Translations under genes and position numbers: made by a program
Part shown: piece after piece, positions 8,037 through 19,633 of the stretch
Position numbering within the stretch: position 1 is the first letter of the stretch
Layout: each line of letters begins with the position of its first letter
Notes under the pieces: generated by a model
Seen by the model: only the letters and a program-made list of their open reading frames with translations
The model's database searches: none
Told to the model about the DNA's origin: nothing
Assembly: GCF_009708075.1 (NCBI RefSeq)
Contig: NZ_WMBT01000005.1
Span: 124,001 to 188,000, forward strand
DNA: 64,000 nucleotides
Direction of reading: 5' to 3'
Source: Paracoccus lichenicola
GTDB lineage: Bacteria; Pseudomonadota; Alphaproteobacteria; Rhodobacterales; Rhodobacteraceae

Positions 8037-10157
8037 TCAGAAGGTGTGGCGCAGGGTCACAGCGACGCTGCGGCCCGGATTGTAGTAATCCGCCGTGCCG
8101 CTGCCGACGACATGCTGTTCGTCCAGCAGGTTGCCGACATTCACGGCCAGGTTCGTGTTGTCCTGCACCTGATAGTTGAACGCCGCGTCAAGGGTGACCG
8201 ACGAATCAGCCTTGCCCGTGTCGTTCGAGATCGCGAAGTAATACGACCCGACATGACGCGCGCCCAGGCCGAAGGTCATGTCGCCGCGCGCCTCGTTGCC
8301 CGGCAGGGTATAGGTCAGCCACAGCGAGGCCATGTGCCGGGGCACCTCGGAAAACTCGTTTCCTTCCACCTCGACGCCCCGGATGGGTCCGGACCGCACG
8401 ACCTCGGACTTCATCCAGGAATAGGACGCGATCACATCGACATTGCTGGCCAGTTCCGCCTTGGCTTCCAGGTCGATGCCGCGCACCCGCTGTTCGCCCA
8501 CCAGTTCGCGGGTGATGGTGCCGTCGGGCTGGACCACGGCCACGGTGACGTTGTTCTTGCGCAGGTCATAGACCGAGGCCGAGAGCAGCGCATCAGTTCC
8601 AAGCGGCTGATACTTCACGCCCAGTTCATACTGCTCGCCCCGTTCCGGCTCGACCCCCACGCCCGGAGGGGCGACGGATTCGACATAGCTGGCATAGGCC
8701 GAGACCTCGGTGTTGACCTTCCAGGTCAGCGCGCCGCGGATCGAGGTTTCCGAGAAATCGTCGCTGGAGCGCAGGCCGTTCAGCGTTTCCGTGATGTCCA
8801 GCCAGTCGTGGCGCAGGCCCACCGTCGCGATGAAACGGTCGTCGAAGGACAGGTTCTGCTGCACGAACAGCGATCGGGTGTTGTAGTCGTTGTCGCGCAG
8901 TTCATAGGGCGCCGCCAGGCTGCCGGGCGCGCCGGAATAGACCGGGTTCGCGATGTCGATCGGGGTATAGGTCCCGAAGAACGGCGCGCTGGTGGTTGTC
9001 GCGTCGCGGAACTCCAGCCCGGCCAGGGTGCTGGTGTCGAACCGCTCGAAGCTGCGGTCGTATTGCAGGATGACGTTGCCGATCAGTTCCTCGGCAGTGT
9101 TGTCGCCGCCGAAATAGAAGCGGTCCACGACCGTTCCGACCCGGTCGGCCGTGTCCGACAGATAGACATAGCCAAAGTCGCTTTGGAGGTCGCTGTAGCG
9201 CAGGTTCGCGCGCAGGTTCAGGCCGTTGTCGAAGTCGTGTTCCAGCAGGCCGGTGATGCTGGCGCGTTCGACGTTTTGATAATTGAAGTCCGGCTCGCCA
9301 AAGAACTCGTCCCGGTCGTATTCGCGATCCTTGGGATAGCCGCCGCTGTTGGGGGTGTTCTCGCGTTTCAGGTAATCGGCGACCACGCTCAGCTTGGTCG
9401 CCGTCGTGGGCTGCCAGGACAACCCGCCCATCAGGAAGCGGCTATCGTTGCGCGAATGGTCGTAATCCCGTTCACCGTCCTGAACCTTGCCCGTCAGGCG
9501 ATAGGCCAGCGTCCCGTCCGCGTTCAGCACGTCGCCCGCGTCGAAGCCGTATTCCGCGTTGCGCGGCGATCCCACGGATCCGTAAACCTCTCCGAACCGC
9601 TCGAAGCGCGGCTGCTTGGTCACGAAGTTGATCGTGCCGCCGGGATCGGACGTGCCGAACAGGGTCGAGTTGCCGCCCCGGATCACCTCGGTCCGCTCGA
9701 ACGCATAGGGTTCCTCGCGCGCGCTGCGCATGGAACCCAGCGTCAACCCGTCGCGATAGGTCGTGGCCTGGAAGCCGCGCACCAGGAAGTATTCGTTGCG
9801 GTCGTCGGTGCCGTAATAGTCGGTATGGATGCCCGCCGAATAGCTCAGCACCTCCTCCAGCGTGGTGGCGCGGCGGTCGCGGACTTCCTTTTCGGTGATC
9901 ACGGACACCGAGGCCGGGGTGTCCAGGATGCTGGTCGCCACCTTGCCCCCGGTCCACAATTCGGTCGCCACGATCGAATTCGCGTCGTCATCCGCCGGGG
10001 CGTCGGCATTGATCAGGATCGGGGACAGGCGATAGGGGGCATCCCCGGTTCCGCTGTCCTGGGCAAGGGCCGGGGATGCGATCAGCGCCGTGCAGCCCAG
10101 CAGCAGGGCGGTCAGGGTGCGGCAGGCGCCGGGATCGGCGATCTTGTCGATGGACAT
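8037..10157 (-). CDS. TonB-dependent siderophore receptor
   Basis: 706 aa. Outer-membrane ferric-siderophore receptor of the FhuA/FoxA/FpvA type. An N-terminal signal peptide ends near SPALAQD. The plug domain follows (TPASVSVITEKEVRDRRATT; EVIRGGNSTLFGTSDPGGTI), then a ~500-residue beta-barrel ending in the canonical terminal phenylalanine (VTLRHTF). Energy would come from TonB-ExbBD, which is not in this window. It is divergent from the periplasmic binding-protein operon across a 265-bp AT-rich region, so the two are probably co-regulated. The siderophore is unknown; no biosynthetic genes are nearby, so uptake of foreign siderophores is likely. Confidence 0.92.
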   Translation of the reverse strand: MSIDKIADPGACRTLTALLLGCTALIASPALAQDSGTGDAPYRLSPILINADAPADDDANSIVATELWTGGKVATSILDTPASVSVITEKEVRDRRATTLEEVLSYSAGIHTDYYGTDDRNEYFLVRGFQATTYRDGLTLGSMRSAREEPYAFERTEVIRGGNSTLFGTSDPGGTINFVTKQPRFERFGEVYGSVGSPRNAEYGFDAGDVLNADGTLAYRLTGKVQDGERDYDHSRNDSRFLMGGLSWQPTTATKLSVVADYLKRENTPNSGGYPKDREYDRDEFFGEPDFNYQNVERASITGLLEHDFDNGLNLRANLRYSDLQSDFGYVYLSDTADRVGTVVDRFYFGGDNTAEELIGNVILQYDRSFERFDTSTLAGLEFRDATTTSAPFFGTYTPIDIANPVYSGAPGSLAAPYELRDNDYNTRSLFVQQNLSFDDRFIATVGLRHDWLDITETLNGLRSSDDFSETSIRGALTWKVNTEVSAYASYVESVAPPGVGVEPERGEQYELGVKYQPLGTDALLSASVYDLRKNNVTVAVVQPDGTITRELVGEQRVRGIDLEAKAELASNVDVIASYSWMKSEVVRSGPIRGVEVEGNEFSEVPRHMASLWLTYTLPGNEARGDMTFGLGARHVGSYYFAISNDTGKADSSVTLDAAFNYQVQDNTNLAVNVGNLLDEQHVVGSGTADYYNPGRSVAVTLRHTF

Positions 10158-10315
10158 GGGACTGGTTCCACAAGGTTGAGATGTCGTCGGAACGCTGGCT
10201 GTCCGGGATGCGGATGGCTTGCGGAAACGGCCGCCGGGACTGGCCCGGCGGAGGTGCCGAGGCGCGTCTTATGCGGCGCGGCCAGGGCTGTATTGTATAT
10301 TCCAAGGTTTTTTGT

Positions 10316-10334
10316 CAGATTCCATGGAAATCTG
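10316..10334. promoter_or_regulatory. Near-palindrome between the TonB receptor and the binding-protein operon
   Basis: CAGATTCCATGGAAATCTG is an almost perfect inverted repeat (one arm lacks a single T) placed centrally in the 265-bp divergent region. A neighbouring AT-rich stretch, TATTGTATATTCC, is a probable promoter. It may be the operator for an iron-responsive or AraC-type regulator; the protein is unknown. Confidence 0.4.
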
Positions 10335-10422
10335 CCAGGCAACCCTCGCCCCCTTGCCCGACAGCCTTGACGGCGCGGCGGGGCGCCGGGCAATCCGCAG
10401 TCCTGCCGCGATCGGAGATCCC

Positions 10423-11403
10423 ATGCCGACCCCTTTTCGCCCATTTGCCGCCCTGCTGGCCTGGCTTCTTGGCGCGGGCATCGCCCTGGCCCAGGATTAT
10501 CCCCTGGTCATCCCCCACGCCTTCGGCACCACCACCATCGCGGACAAGCCGCAGCGCATCGCCACCGTCAATTCCGGCAACCACGAGGTTCCGCTGGCGC
10601 TTGGCGTCGTGCCGGTCGGGATGGCGGCGGCGAATTACGGCGATGACGACGGCGACGGCGTGCTGCCCTGGGTCGAGGAAAGGCTGGCCGAACTGGCCGC
10701 CGGCACCCCGGTGCTGTTCGACGAGGGCGACGGCATCGACTTCGAGGCGGTGGCCGCGACGGAACCCGACGTGATCCTGGCCGCCTATTCCGGCCTGACC
10801 CGGGCCGATTACGACACGCTGTCCCGGATCGCGCCGGTGGTGGCCTATCCCGATGGCGCCTGGACGACGGAATGGCGCCAGATGATCCGCATGAACGGCG
10901 CCGGCATGGGCATGGCCGCCGAAGGCGAAGCCCTGGTCGCCCGGATGGAAGCGCGGATCGCCGATGCCGTCGCCCGTCACCCGCAGTTGCGGGGCAAGAC
11001 GGCGATGTTCGTGACGCACCTGGACACCACCAACCTGTCGGTCGTGAATTTCTACAGCGCCCATGACACGCGGGTGAAGTTCTTCGCGGATCTGGGCCTG
11101 GCGATGCCCCGCAGCGTGACCGAGGCCACCCGGCCGGGGCAGTTCTTCGGCTCCGTCAGCGCCGAGCGGATCGACGCCTTCGACGACGTGGACATCGTCG
11201 TGACCTATGGCGGGCCGGACCTGCTGGCGGCGATGAAGGCCGATCCGCTGATGGCGCACATGCCCGCCGTGGCGCACGGCGCCGTCGTGATGCTGGGCAA
11301 CGATCCCCTGGGCAATGCCGCCAACCCCACGCCCTTGTCGCTGCCCTATGTGCTGGACGCCTATGTCGCGCTGCTGGCCGAGGCCGCGCGGAAATCCCCG
11401 TGA
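10423..11403 (+). CDS. Periplasmic siderophore/iron-complex binding protein (FecB/FepB type)
   Basis: 326 aa. Signal peptide residues 1-22 (LLAWLLGAGIALAQD), then a Peripla_BP_2 fold: KPQRIATVNSGNHEVPLALG, FEAVAATEPDVILAAYSGL, ending with VLDAYVALLAEA. It delivers ferric siderophore from the periplasm to the permease pair. The ATG at 10423 is chosen because it begins the signal peptide and follows GGAG; an upstream in-frame start would give an implausible N-terminus. Its stop overlaps the next GTG start. First gene of a four-gene operon. Confidence 0.9.
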   Translation: MPTPFRPFAALLAWLLGAGIALAQDYPLVIPHAFGTTTIADKPQRIATVNSGNHEVPLALGVVPVGMAAANYGDDDGDGVLPWVEERLAELAAGTPVLFDEGDGIDFEAVAATEPDVILAAYSGLTRADYDTLSRIAPVVAYPDGAWTTEWRQMIRMNGAGMGMAAEGEALVARMEARIADAVARHPQLRGKTAMFVTHLDTTNLSVVNFYSAHDTRVKFFADLGLAMPRSVTEATRPGQFFGSVSAERIDAFDDVDIVVTYGGPDLLAAMKADPLMAHMPAVAHGAVVMLGNDPLGNAANPTPLSLPYVLDAYVALLAEAARKSP

Positions 11404-12431
11404 CGGTGGCCGCGGCCAGCCCCGGTTCCGCGCGGCGTCCGGAGCGTGTCCGCTGGCTGTGGCTGGCCGTGATGCTGGCGGGGCTTTCGGCGCTGTGCGT
11501 CCTGTCGGTGGCCGTCGGCACGCGGGACGTGGGGTGGGATGACATCGCGGGCGCGCTGCGGGGGCAGGTGGACACGATCGGCCAGGCCACTGTCGCCGCG
11601 CGGATCCCCCGCACGGTGCTGGCGGCTCTGGCGGGCGCGGCGCTCGGAGTGGCGGGGACGATCATGCAGGGCGTCACGCGCAATCCCCTGGCCGATCCGG
11701 GGATCCTGGGGGTGAACCTGGGCGCATCCCTGGCGGTCGCCGTGGCGGTGGCCTGGTTCGGCATCGCCTCGATGCAGGCCTATGTCTGGGTGGCCATCGC
11801 GGGCGCCGGGGGAACGGCGGTCTTTGTCTATGCCGTCGGATCGCTGGGCCGCGGGGGACCGACGCCCTTGAAGCTGGCGCTGGCGGGCATGGCGACCTCG
11901 GTGGCCTTCGCGTCCCTGGTGCTGGCGGTGATGCTGTCGCGCGGCGACATCGCGGGCGGGCTGCACGCTTGGCAGATCGGCGGCGTCGGCGGGGCGACCT
12001 TCGGGCGCATGGCCCATGTCCTGCCCTTCCTGGCGGTGGGCTTCGCCATCGGCCTGGGCTGCGCGAGGACCCTGAACTCCCTCGCCCTGGGGGACGAGAT
12101 GGCGGCGGGCCTGGGCGAACGGGTGGCCGTGGCGCGGGGCATAGCGGCGGTCGGGGCGGTCCTGCTGTGCGGGGCGACCACGGCGATCTGCGGGCCGATC
12201 GGTTTCGTGGGCCTGATCGTGCCGCATCTGTGCCGGTTGCTGATGGGCGTCGATCACCGCTGGCTGCTGCCGTTCTCGGCCCTCGCGGGGGCCTGCCTGC
12301 TGGTCGGCTCCGACATCGCGGGCCGCATCATCGCCCGCCCGGGCGAGCTTGACGTGGGCATCGTCACCGCCTTCATCGGCGCGCCCTTCTTCATCTGGAT
12401 CGTGCGCCGCGCCCGGGTGCGGGACCTATGA
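11400..12431 (+). CDS. Iron-siderophore ABC transporter permease (FecCD family), first subunit
   Basis: 343 aa, about nine or ten hydrophobic helices. FecCD family motifs include GAALGVAGTIMQGVTRNPLA, the ATPase-contacting region GLGERVAVARG and the C-terminal GFVGLIVPHLCRLLMG, which is strongly characteristic. It forms the inner-membrane channel with the next gene product. The start is a GTG overlapping the binding-protein stop (GTGA), and its own stop overlaps the next ATG, so all four cistrons are translationally coupled. Confidence 0.92.
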   Translation: MTVAAASPGSARRPERVRWLWLAVMLAGLSALCVLSVAVGTRDVGWDDIAGALRGQVDTIGQATVAARIPRTVLAALAGAALGVAGTIMQGVTRNPLADPGILGVNLGASLAVAVAVAWFGIASMQAYVWVAIAGAGGTAVFVYAVGSLGRGGPTPLKLALAGMATSVAFASLVLAVMLSRGDIAGGLHAWQIGGVGGATFGRMAHVLPFLAVGFAIGLGCARTLNSLALGDEMAAGLGERVAVARGIAAVGAVLLCGATTAICGPIGFVGLIVPHLCRLLMGVDHRWLLPFSALAGACLLVGSDIAGRIIARPGELDVGIVTAFIGAPFFIWIVRRARVRDL

Positions 12432-13456
12432 GCGCCATCGGCCTTGTCGCCACGGGCCGCAGGCAGCGCGCCCGCCGCCGCAGCGCCGCCATCGCGGGCG
12501 CGCTGGCCCTGCTGCTGGCGGGCTTCGCGCTGACCCTGATGCTGGGCCGGTCCTTCGTGCCGCCGCACACCGTGCTGCGCGTGCTGGCGGGTCAGGAGAT
12601 ACCCGGCGCATCCTTTACCGTGGGCCAGTTGCGCCTGCCGCGCGCGGTGCTGTCGGTCCTGGCCGGGCTGTCCTTCGGCCTGGGCGGCGCGGCCTTCCAG
12701 ATCATGCTGCGCAACCCGCTGGCCAGCCCCGACATCATCGGCATCAGCCGGGGCGCCAGTGCCGCGGCGGTCTTCGGCATCGTGGTCTTGGGGATCGACG
12801 GGCCGATGCTGTCTGTCCTGGCCGTCGCCGCCGGACTGGCCGTGGCGCTGGCGATCCATGGCCTGTCCTCCAAGGGCGGCGTCGCGGGCACGCGGCTGAT
12901 CCTGGTGGGCATCGGCGTGTCGGCGATGCTGGACAGCTTCATCGCCTATACCCTGTCGCGCGCCCCGTCCTGGGACCTGGCCGAGGCGATGCGCTGGCTG
13001 ACCGGCAGCGTCAATGGCGCGCAACTGTCGCAGGCCCTGCCCCTGCTGGTGTCGCTGGCCGTCTTCGGCGGGCTGCTGGTCAGCCGCAGCCGCGACCTGG
13101 AGGCGCTGCGCTTGGGCGACGACACCGCCGCCGCGCTTGGCACCCATGTCGCCCTGACGCGGATGCTGGTGATCATCGCCGCCGTGGGGCTGATCGCGGT
13201 GGCCACCGCGATCACCGGGCCGGTGGCCTTCGTGGCGTTCCTGTCCGGTCCCATCGCCGGGCGCATCCTGGGACCGAACGGGTCGGTGCTGATCCCGGCG
13301 GGGCTGGTCGGCGCGCTTCTGGTGCTGGGGGGCGATTACGCGGGCCAGTTCCTGCTGCCCGCGCGGTTCCCGGTGGGTGTCGTCACCGGCGCCTTGGGTG
13401 CGCCCTATCTCCTTTACCTGATCGTGCGCGCGAACCGTGCCGGAGGATCGTTGTGA
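12428..13456 (+). CDS. Iron-siderophore ABC transporter permease (FecCD family), second subunit
   Basis: 342 aa with multiple hydrophobic helices. It has the family motifs GLSFGLGGAAFQIMLRNPLA and LGDDTAAALGTHVALTR, the contact with the ATPase. In place of the usual FVGLIVPH it has FVAFLSGPIAGRILG, the variant seen in FepG/FecD-type partner subunits. A basic N-terminus (GRRQRARRRS) precedes the first helix. The ATG overlaps the previous stop and its own stop overlaps the ATPase GTG. Confidence 0.92.
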   Translation: MSAIGLVATGRRQRARRRSAAIAGALALLLAGFALTLMLGRSFVPPHTVLRVLAGQEIPGASFTVGQLRLPRAVLSVLAGLSFGLGGAAFQIMLRNPLASPDIIGISRGASAAAVFGIVVLGIDGPMLSVLAVAAGLAVALAIHGLSSKGGVAGTRLILVGIGVSAMLDSFIAYTLSRAPSWDLAEAMRWLTGSVNGAQLSQALPLLVSLAVFGGLLVSRSRDLEALRLGDDTAAALGTHVALTRMLVIIAAVGLIAVATAITGPVAFVAFLSGPIAGRILGPNGSVLIPAGLVGALLVLGGDYAGQFLLPARFPVGVVTGALGAPYLLYLIVRANRAGGSL

Positions 13457-14256
13457 GCCATCATACCCTTTCCGTCCGGAACCTGACCGCGGGCTATGGC
13501 GACCGGACGATCCTGCAAGGCCTGGATCTGGAGGTGCTGCCGGGCCGCATCACGGCCATCGTCGGCGCCAATGCCTGCGGGAAATCGACGCTGCTGCGCG
13601 CCATGTCGCGGCTGCTGGCCCCGCGCGCGGGCCAGGTGCTGCTGGACGGCAAGGCGATCCACAGGATGGCCCCCCGGCGGGTCGCGCAGGTCATGGGCCT
13701 GCTGCCGCAATCGCCCACAGCCCCCGAAGGCATCACCGTGGCCGATCTGGTCAGCCGGGGCCGCCACCCGCATCACGGCCTCCTGTCCCGCTGGTCGCGC
13801 GGGGATGACGAGGCCGTCGCCGCCGCACTGGAGGTCACCCGGACCCTGGACCTGGCCGAGCGCGCCGTGGACGAACTGTCCGGCGGGCAGCGCCAGCGGG
13901 TCTGGATCGCCATGGCGCTGGCGCAGGAAACGGATCTGCTGCTGCTGGACGAGCCGACGACCTTCCTCGACATCAGCCACCAGGTCGAGGTTCTGGACCT
14001 GCTGACCGACCTCAACCACCGGCGGGGCACCACGGTGGTGATGGTGCTGCACGACCTGAACCTGGCCGCGCGCTATGCCGACCATCTGGTGGCGATGGCG
14101 AATGGCACCCTGCACGCCCAGGGCACGCCCGAGGACGTGCTGACCGAGGGGAACGTGCGGGCGGTGTTCGGGCTGGACAGCCGGATCATTCCCGACCCGA
14201 TCTCGGGGCGGCCGATGATGCTGCCCATCGGGCGGCACAGGATGGCGGCCGAATAG
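13453..14256 (+). CDS. Iron-siderophore ABC transporter ATP-binding protein
   Basis: 267 aa. FepC/FecE/FhuC-type ATPase: Walker A GANACGKST (residues about 36-44, with Ala where GPNGCGKST is usual), signature LSGGQRQRVWIAMALAQ, Walker B LLLLDEPTTFLD and H-loop VLHDLNLAARY. It powers the two upstream permeases. The start is a GTG overlapping the upstream stop, and no ATG lies at a sensible position. Last gene of the operon; a strongly palindromic intergenic repeat follows and may also stop transcription. Confidence 0.92.
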   Translation: MSHHTLSVRNLTAGYGDRTILQGLDLEVLPGRITAIVGANACGKSTLLRAMSRLLAPRAGQVLLDGKAIHRMAPRRVAQVMGLLPQSPTAPEGITVADLVSRGRHPHHGLLSRWSRGDDEAVAAALEVTRTLDLAERAVDELSGGQRQRVWIAMALAQETDLLLLDEPTTFLDISHQVEVLDLLTDLNHRRGTTVVMVLHDLNLAARYADHLVAMANGTLHAQGTPEDVLTEGNVRAVFGLDSRIIPDPISGRPMMLPIGRHRMAAE

Positions 14257-14268
14257 GGCAGGTTTGGC

Positions 14269-14407
14269 TGGCGAAGGCCATCGCCTTCGCCACGCGATGC
14301 CATTTCAACCCGAACCGCCGGGCCTTCAAGGCCCGGCCAGCGCCCGCCCCGCCCCGAGGCGGGCGCTGGCCTTCCGTGGTCGCGGGGCTGCACCGTCCTT
14401 GGTGGCA
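14269..14407. repeat. Palindromic intergenic repeat, copy 1
   Basis: Begins TGGCGAAGGCCATCGCCTTC and ends CACCGTCCTTGGTGGCA. It contains three nested-type hairpins: GGCGAAGGC/GCCTTCGCC with a 4-base loop; CCGGGCCTT/AAGGCCCGG with a 1-base loop; and a 14-bp stem GGCCAGCGCCCGCC (14335-14348) paired with 14358-14371. A related copy lies at 21446-21607. Both sit between genes, this one between the convergent fecE-like and katG genes. It resembles REP/BIME-type elements and may act as a terminator or mRNA stabiliser. Confidence 0.8.
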
Positions 14408-14418
14408 AGGTCGGGAAG

Positions 14419-14457
14419 CGGGCGGGGGAAACGCGATGCGTTTCCTGATCCCGCCCG
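14419..14457 (-). terminator. Probable katG terminator hairpin
   Basis: Seven bases after the katG stop. GAAACGC/GCGTTTC with a 3-base loop is extended by CGGGCGGG/CCCGCCCG with a small bulge. The following T-tract is poor, so termination efficiency is uncertain. Confidence 0.45.
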
Positions 14458-14463
14458 GTCCGG

Positions 14464-17125
<2,662 letters not shown>

Positions 17126-17128
17126 AGA

Positions 17129-19471
17129 ATGGCCAGCGTCACTTACACCGCGCTTTATCTCGGCAGGCTGCCCGATGCCGATCCCAACGAAACGAACACC
17201 GCGCCCGAAAACGCCGCGATCATGAACGGCAGGACCTTCGGGACATCGGCAAATCCGATCTTTGCACAAAGCACGCGGGTTACCCTGAACGACTACAACA
17301 ATGACGCCGCGGTCTCCCTGAACAATACGGCCACGACCGACGATGTCACCTATCGGATCGGCGACACGACTTATACGCAGCCGGCCGATTCGATCTTCTT
17401 CGTGACCAATGCCAGCATCGTGCAGACATTGAACGGCGGCGGCACCCGCACGCTGAACAACGTCACGTTGCGGATCTTCCAGGCGGCCAACGGCGACACG
17501 TTCCTGCTGCCCCCTGCTTCCACGAACCAGCAGCCGGGCGAGGCACAGCTGGTCGAATATCCGATCTCGAACATCACGATTCCCGCGAACGGAACATACA
17601 ACACGAGCTTCACCGGCATTTCGACCTCCCGCGTCGCCCTGCCCTTCGAGGATGGCTATGTCGATGGCAGCGACGGGAACGATCTGATCGGCGACAGCTA
17701 TATCGACGGCTCGGGCGACCGGATCGACGCCAATGACGCGATCCTGCCGGGGACGACCGGCAACCAGGACTTCATTCGCGCCGGACTGGGCAACGACACG
17801 GTCTATGCCGGCAACGGCGCCGACAGCGTGCGGGGCGGTGACGGGGACGACCTTCTTTACGGCTACGGCCAGGCGACCGGGGACGACGGGGCGAACGACT
17901 CGCTCGAAGGCGGGGCCGGAAACGATTCCGCCTATGGCGGCGGCGGCGACGACAGCATCCTGGGCGATGCAGGCGATGACTCGCTGGATGGCGGCACCGG
18001 CAATGACTCGCTGGATGGAGGGACCGGTGTGGACACGCTCTTGGGCGGCGCCGGGACCGATGTTCTTCTGGGCGGCGCCGATGCCGACATCCTGGTCGGC
18101 GGCGCGGGTGGCGACAGCATCAGCGGCGGCGACGGGACCGACCGGATCTTCGGCGACGACACGCTGGGCACGGACACCACGGGCGGCGCGGATACCATCG
18201 ACGCGGGCGCGGGCGATGATAGGGTGCTGGCGGGTGTCGGAAACGACACGGTCATTGGCGGCCTGGGCGCGGACTCCATTGCCGGGGACGCGGGCAGCGA
18301 CACGCTTTACGGCGATGACAGCCTGGGCACGAACACCGCAGGCGGCGCGGACACCATCGACGGCGGCGCCGATGCCGATGGGGTCTTCGGCGGCTTCGGG
18401 ACCGACAGCCTGGCCGGCGGGACGGGCAGCGACACGGTCAATGGCGGCGCCGGAAACGACGTGCTGGGCGGCGGCGCGCTGTCGGGCGGGACCTTTGCCG
18501 ATGACGACACCGCCGACACGCTGACGGGCGGCGATGGCTTCGACCGCTTCATCGTCGGGAACGGAGATCTGATCTCGGACTTCGGCACGACGGGCGGCAA
18601 TCCCGGCAGCGGCACCGACACCGCCGATCTGTCGGGCTATTACAACGTGGCGAACCTGGCGATCATCAACGCGGCGCGGACCGCGGCGGGCGAGCAGCCT
18701 TACAAGACGCCGCTGCGCTGGTTGCGGGCGGACCAGGCCGACGGCACGCTGAACGACATCAACACCGCCAACGGGTTCGGCAGCACCTTCACGCTGCGGA
18801 TCCAGAATGGCGGCGCGGCTGTCGCGGGCACCGCACTGACGCTGGAAACCGTCAACGTCGTCTGCTTTGCCGACGATGTCCTGATCGAGACGCAGGGCGG
18901 GCCGGTCCGCGCGGGCGATCTGTCCGTGGGCACCCTGGTGCAAACGCGCGATGCCGGGCTTCAGCCGATCCGCTGGATCGGGCGGCGCACCCTGGACGGC
19001 GCCGACCTGGCCGCCCGGCCCCAGTTGCGGCCCGTCCGCATCCGCAAGGGCGCGCTTGGCGCGGGCATCCCGCAGGCCGATCTGGTCGTGTCGCCCCAGC
19101 ACCGCATCCTGGTCCGGTCCAGGATCGCGCAGAAGATGTTCGGCGCCCCCGAGGTGCTGGTCGCGGCCAAGCAGTTGCTGACGCTGGACGGGATCGACAT
19201 CGCCGATGACCTGGACCGCGTCACCTATGTCCACTTCCTGTTCGACGACCACCAGATCGTCATCTCGAACGGGGCCGAGACCGAATCCCTGCACACCGGC
19301 GCGCAGGCGCTGGACTCGGTCGGGCCGGCCGCGCGCGAGGAGATCCTGGCGATCTTCCCCGAACTGCGCGAAGGCACGGAACGGCCCGGCGCCCGGATGC
19401 TGACCTCGGGACGGATGGGGCGCAAGCTGGCCATCAGGCACCACCGGAACCGCAAGCCCCTGGTCGCATGA
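17129..19471 (+). CDS. RTX calcium-binding repeat protein with C-terminal Hint domain
   Basis: 780 aa. The N-terminal ~170 residues have no clear family. Residues ~190-480 are glycine/aspartate-rich RTX nonapeptide repeats (GGDGDDLLYGYG, GGTGNDSLDGG), which bind calcium outside the cell and usually mark type I secretion. From Cys579 (VCFADDVLIETQGGPVRAGD) a Hint (Hedgehog/intein) domain of the Hint_2 group follows, with VVSPQHRILVR, often found on rhodobacteral RTX proteins; it may self-cleave. There is no Sec signal, as expected for type I export. No transporter genes are adjacent. The role is probably adhesin or surface/biofilm protein, by family only. Confidence 0.85.
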   Translation: MASVTYTALYLGRLPDADPNETNTAPENAAIMNGRTFGTSANPIFAQSTRVTLNDYNNDAAVSLNNTATTDDVTYRIGDTTYTQPADSIFFVTNASIVQTLNGGGTRTLNNVTLRIFQAANGDTFLLPPASTNQQPGEAQLVEYPISNITIPANGTYNTSFTGISTSRVALPFEDGYVDGSDGNDLIGDSYIDGSGDRIDANDAILPGTTGNQDFIRAGLGNDTVYAGNGADSVRGGDGDDLLYGYGQATGDDGANDSLEGGAGNDSAYGGGGDDSILGDAGDDSLDGGTGNDSLDGGTGVDTLLGGAGTDVLLGGADADILVGGAGGDSISGGDGTDRIFGDDTLGTDTTGGADTIDAGAGDDRVLAGVGNDTVIGGLGADSIAGDAGSDTLYGDDSLGTNTAGGADTIDGGADADGVFGGFGTDSLAGGTGSDTVNGGAGNDVLGGGALSGGTFADDDTADTLTGGDGFDRFIVGNGDLISDFGTTGGNPGSGTDTADLSGYYNVANLAIINAARTAAGEQPYKTPLRWLRADQADGTLNDINTANGFGSTFTLRIQNGGAAVAGTALTLETVNVVCFADDVLIETQGGPVRAGDLSVGTLVQTRDAGLQPIRWIGRRTLDGADLAARPQLRPVRIRKGALGAGIPQADLVVSPQHRILVRSRIAQKMFGAPEVLVAAKQLLTLDGIDIADDLDRVTYVHFLFDDHQIVISNGAETESLHTGAQALDSVGPAAREEILAIFPELREGTERPGARMLTSGRMGRKLAIRHHRNRKPLVA

Positions 19472-19478
19472 CGCCGGA

Positions 19479-19509
19479 CCGCCGCCCCTGGAAACGGGGG
19501 CGGCGTCTT
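19479..19509 (+). terminator. Rho-independent terminator after the RTX-Hint gene
   Basis: CGCCGCCCC (19479-19487) pairs with GGGGCGGCG (19496-19504) around an 8-base loop and is followed by TCTTT. It lies eight bases after the stop codon. Confidence 0.8.
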
Positions 19510-19633
19510 TCCCGGTCCCCGGCGCCCGGGAGAAAAATCTTGCCGTTCGCGCCCCTCCGCGGGGCAACCAATCCTTTCCCGGATCGGTTTTGCGGTGGCC
19601 CTTTTGCGCAAGGGGCGCAAGGAAGGGCTTTCC

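Noticed and set aside
8037-14256. Siderophore biosynthesis genes in the iron region
   Set aside because: All genes are uptake, reduction or regulation; no NRPS, IucA/C or decarboxylase-like sequence is present.
17800-18500. Regularly spaced DNA repeats that could suggest a CRISPR array
   Set aside because: They are the coding repeats of the RTX nonapeptides: in frame, degenerate, with no constant repeat/unique spacer pattern. The same holds for 29300-29760.
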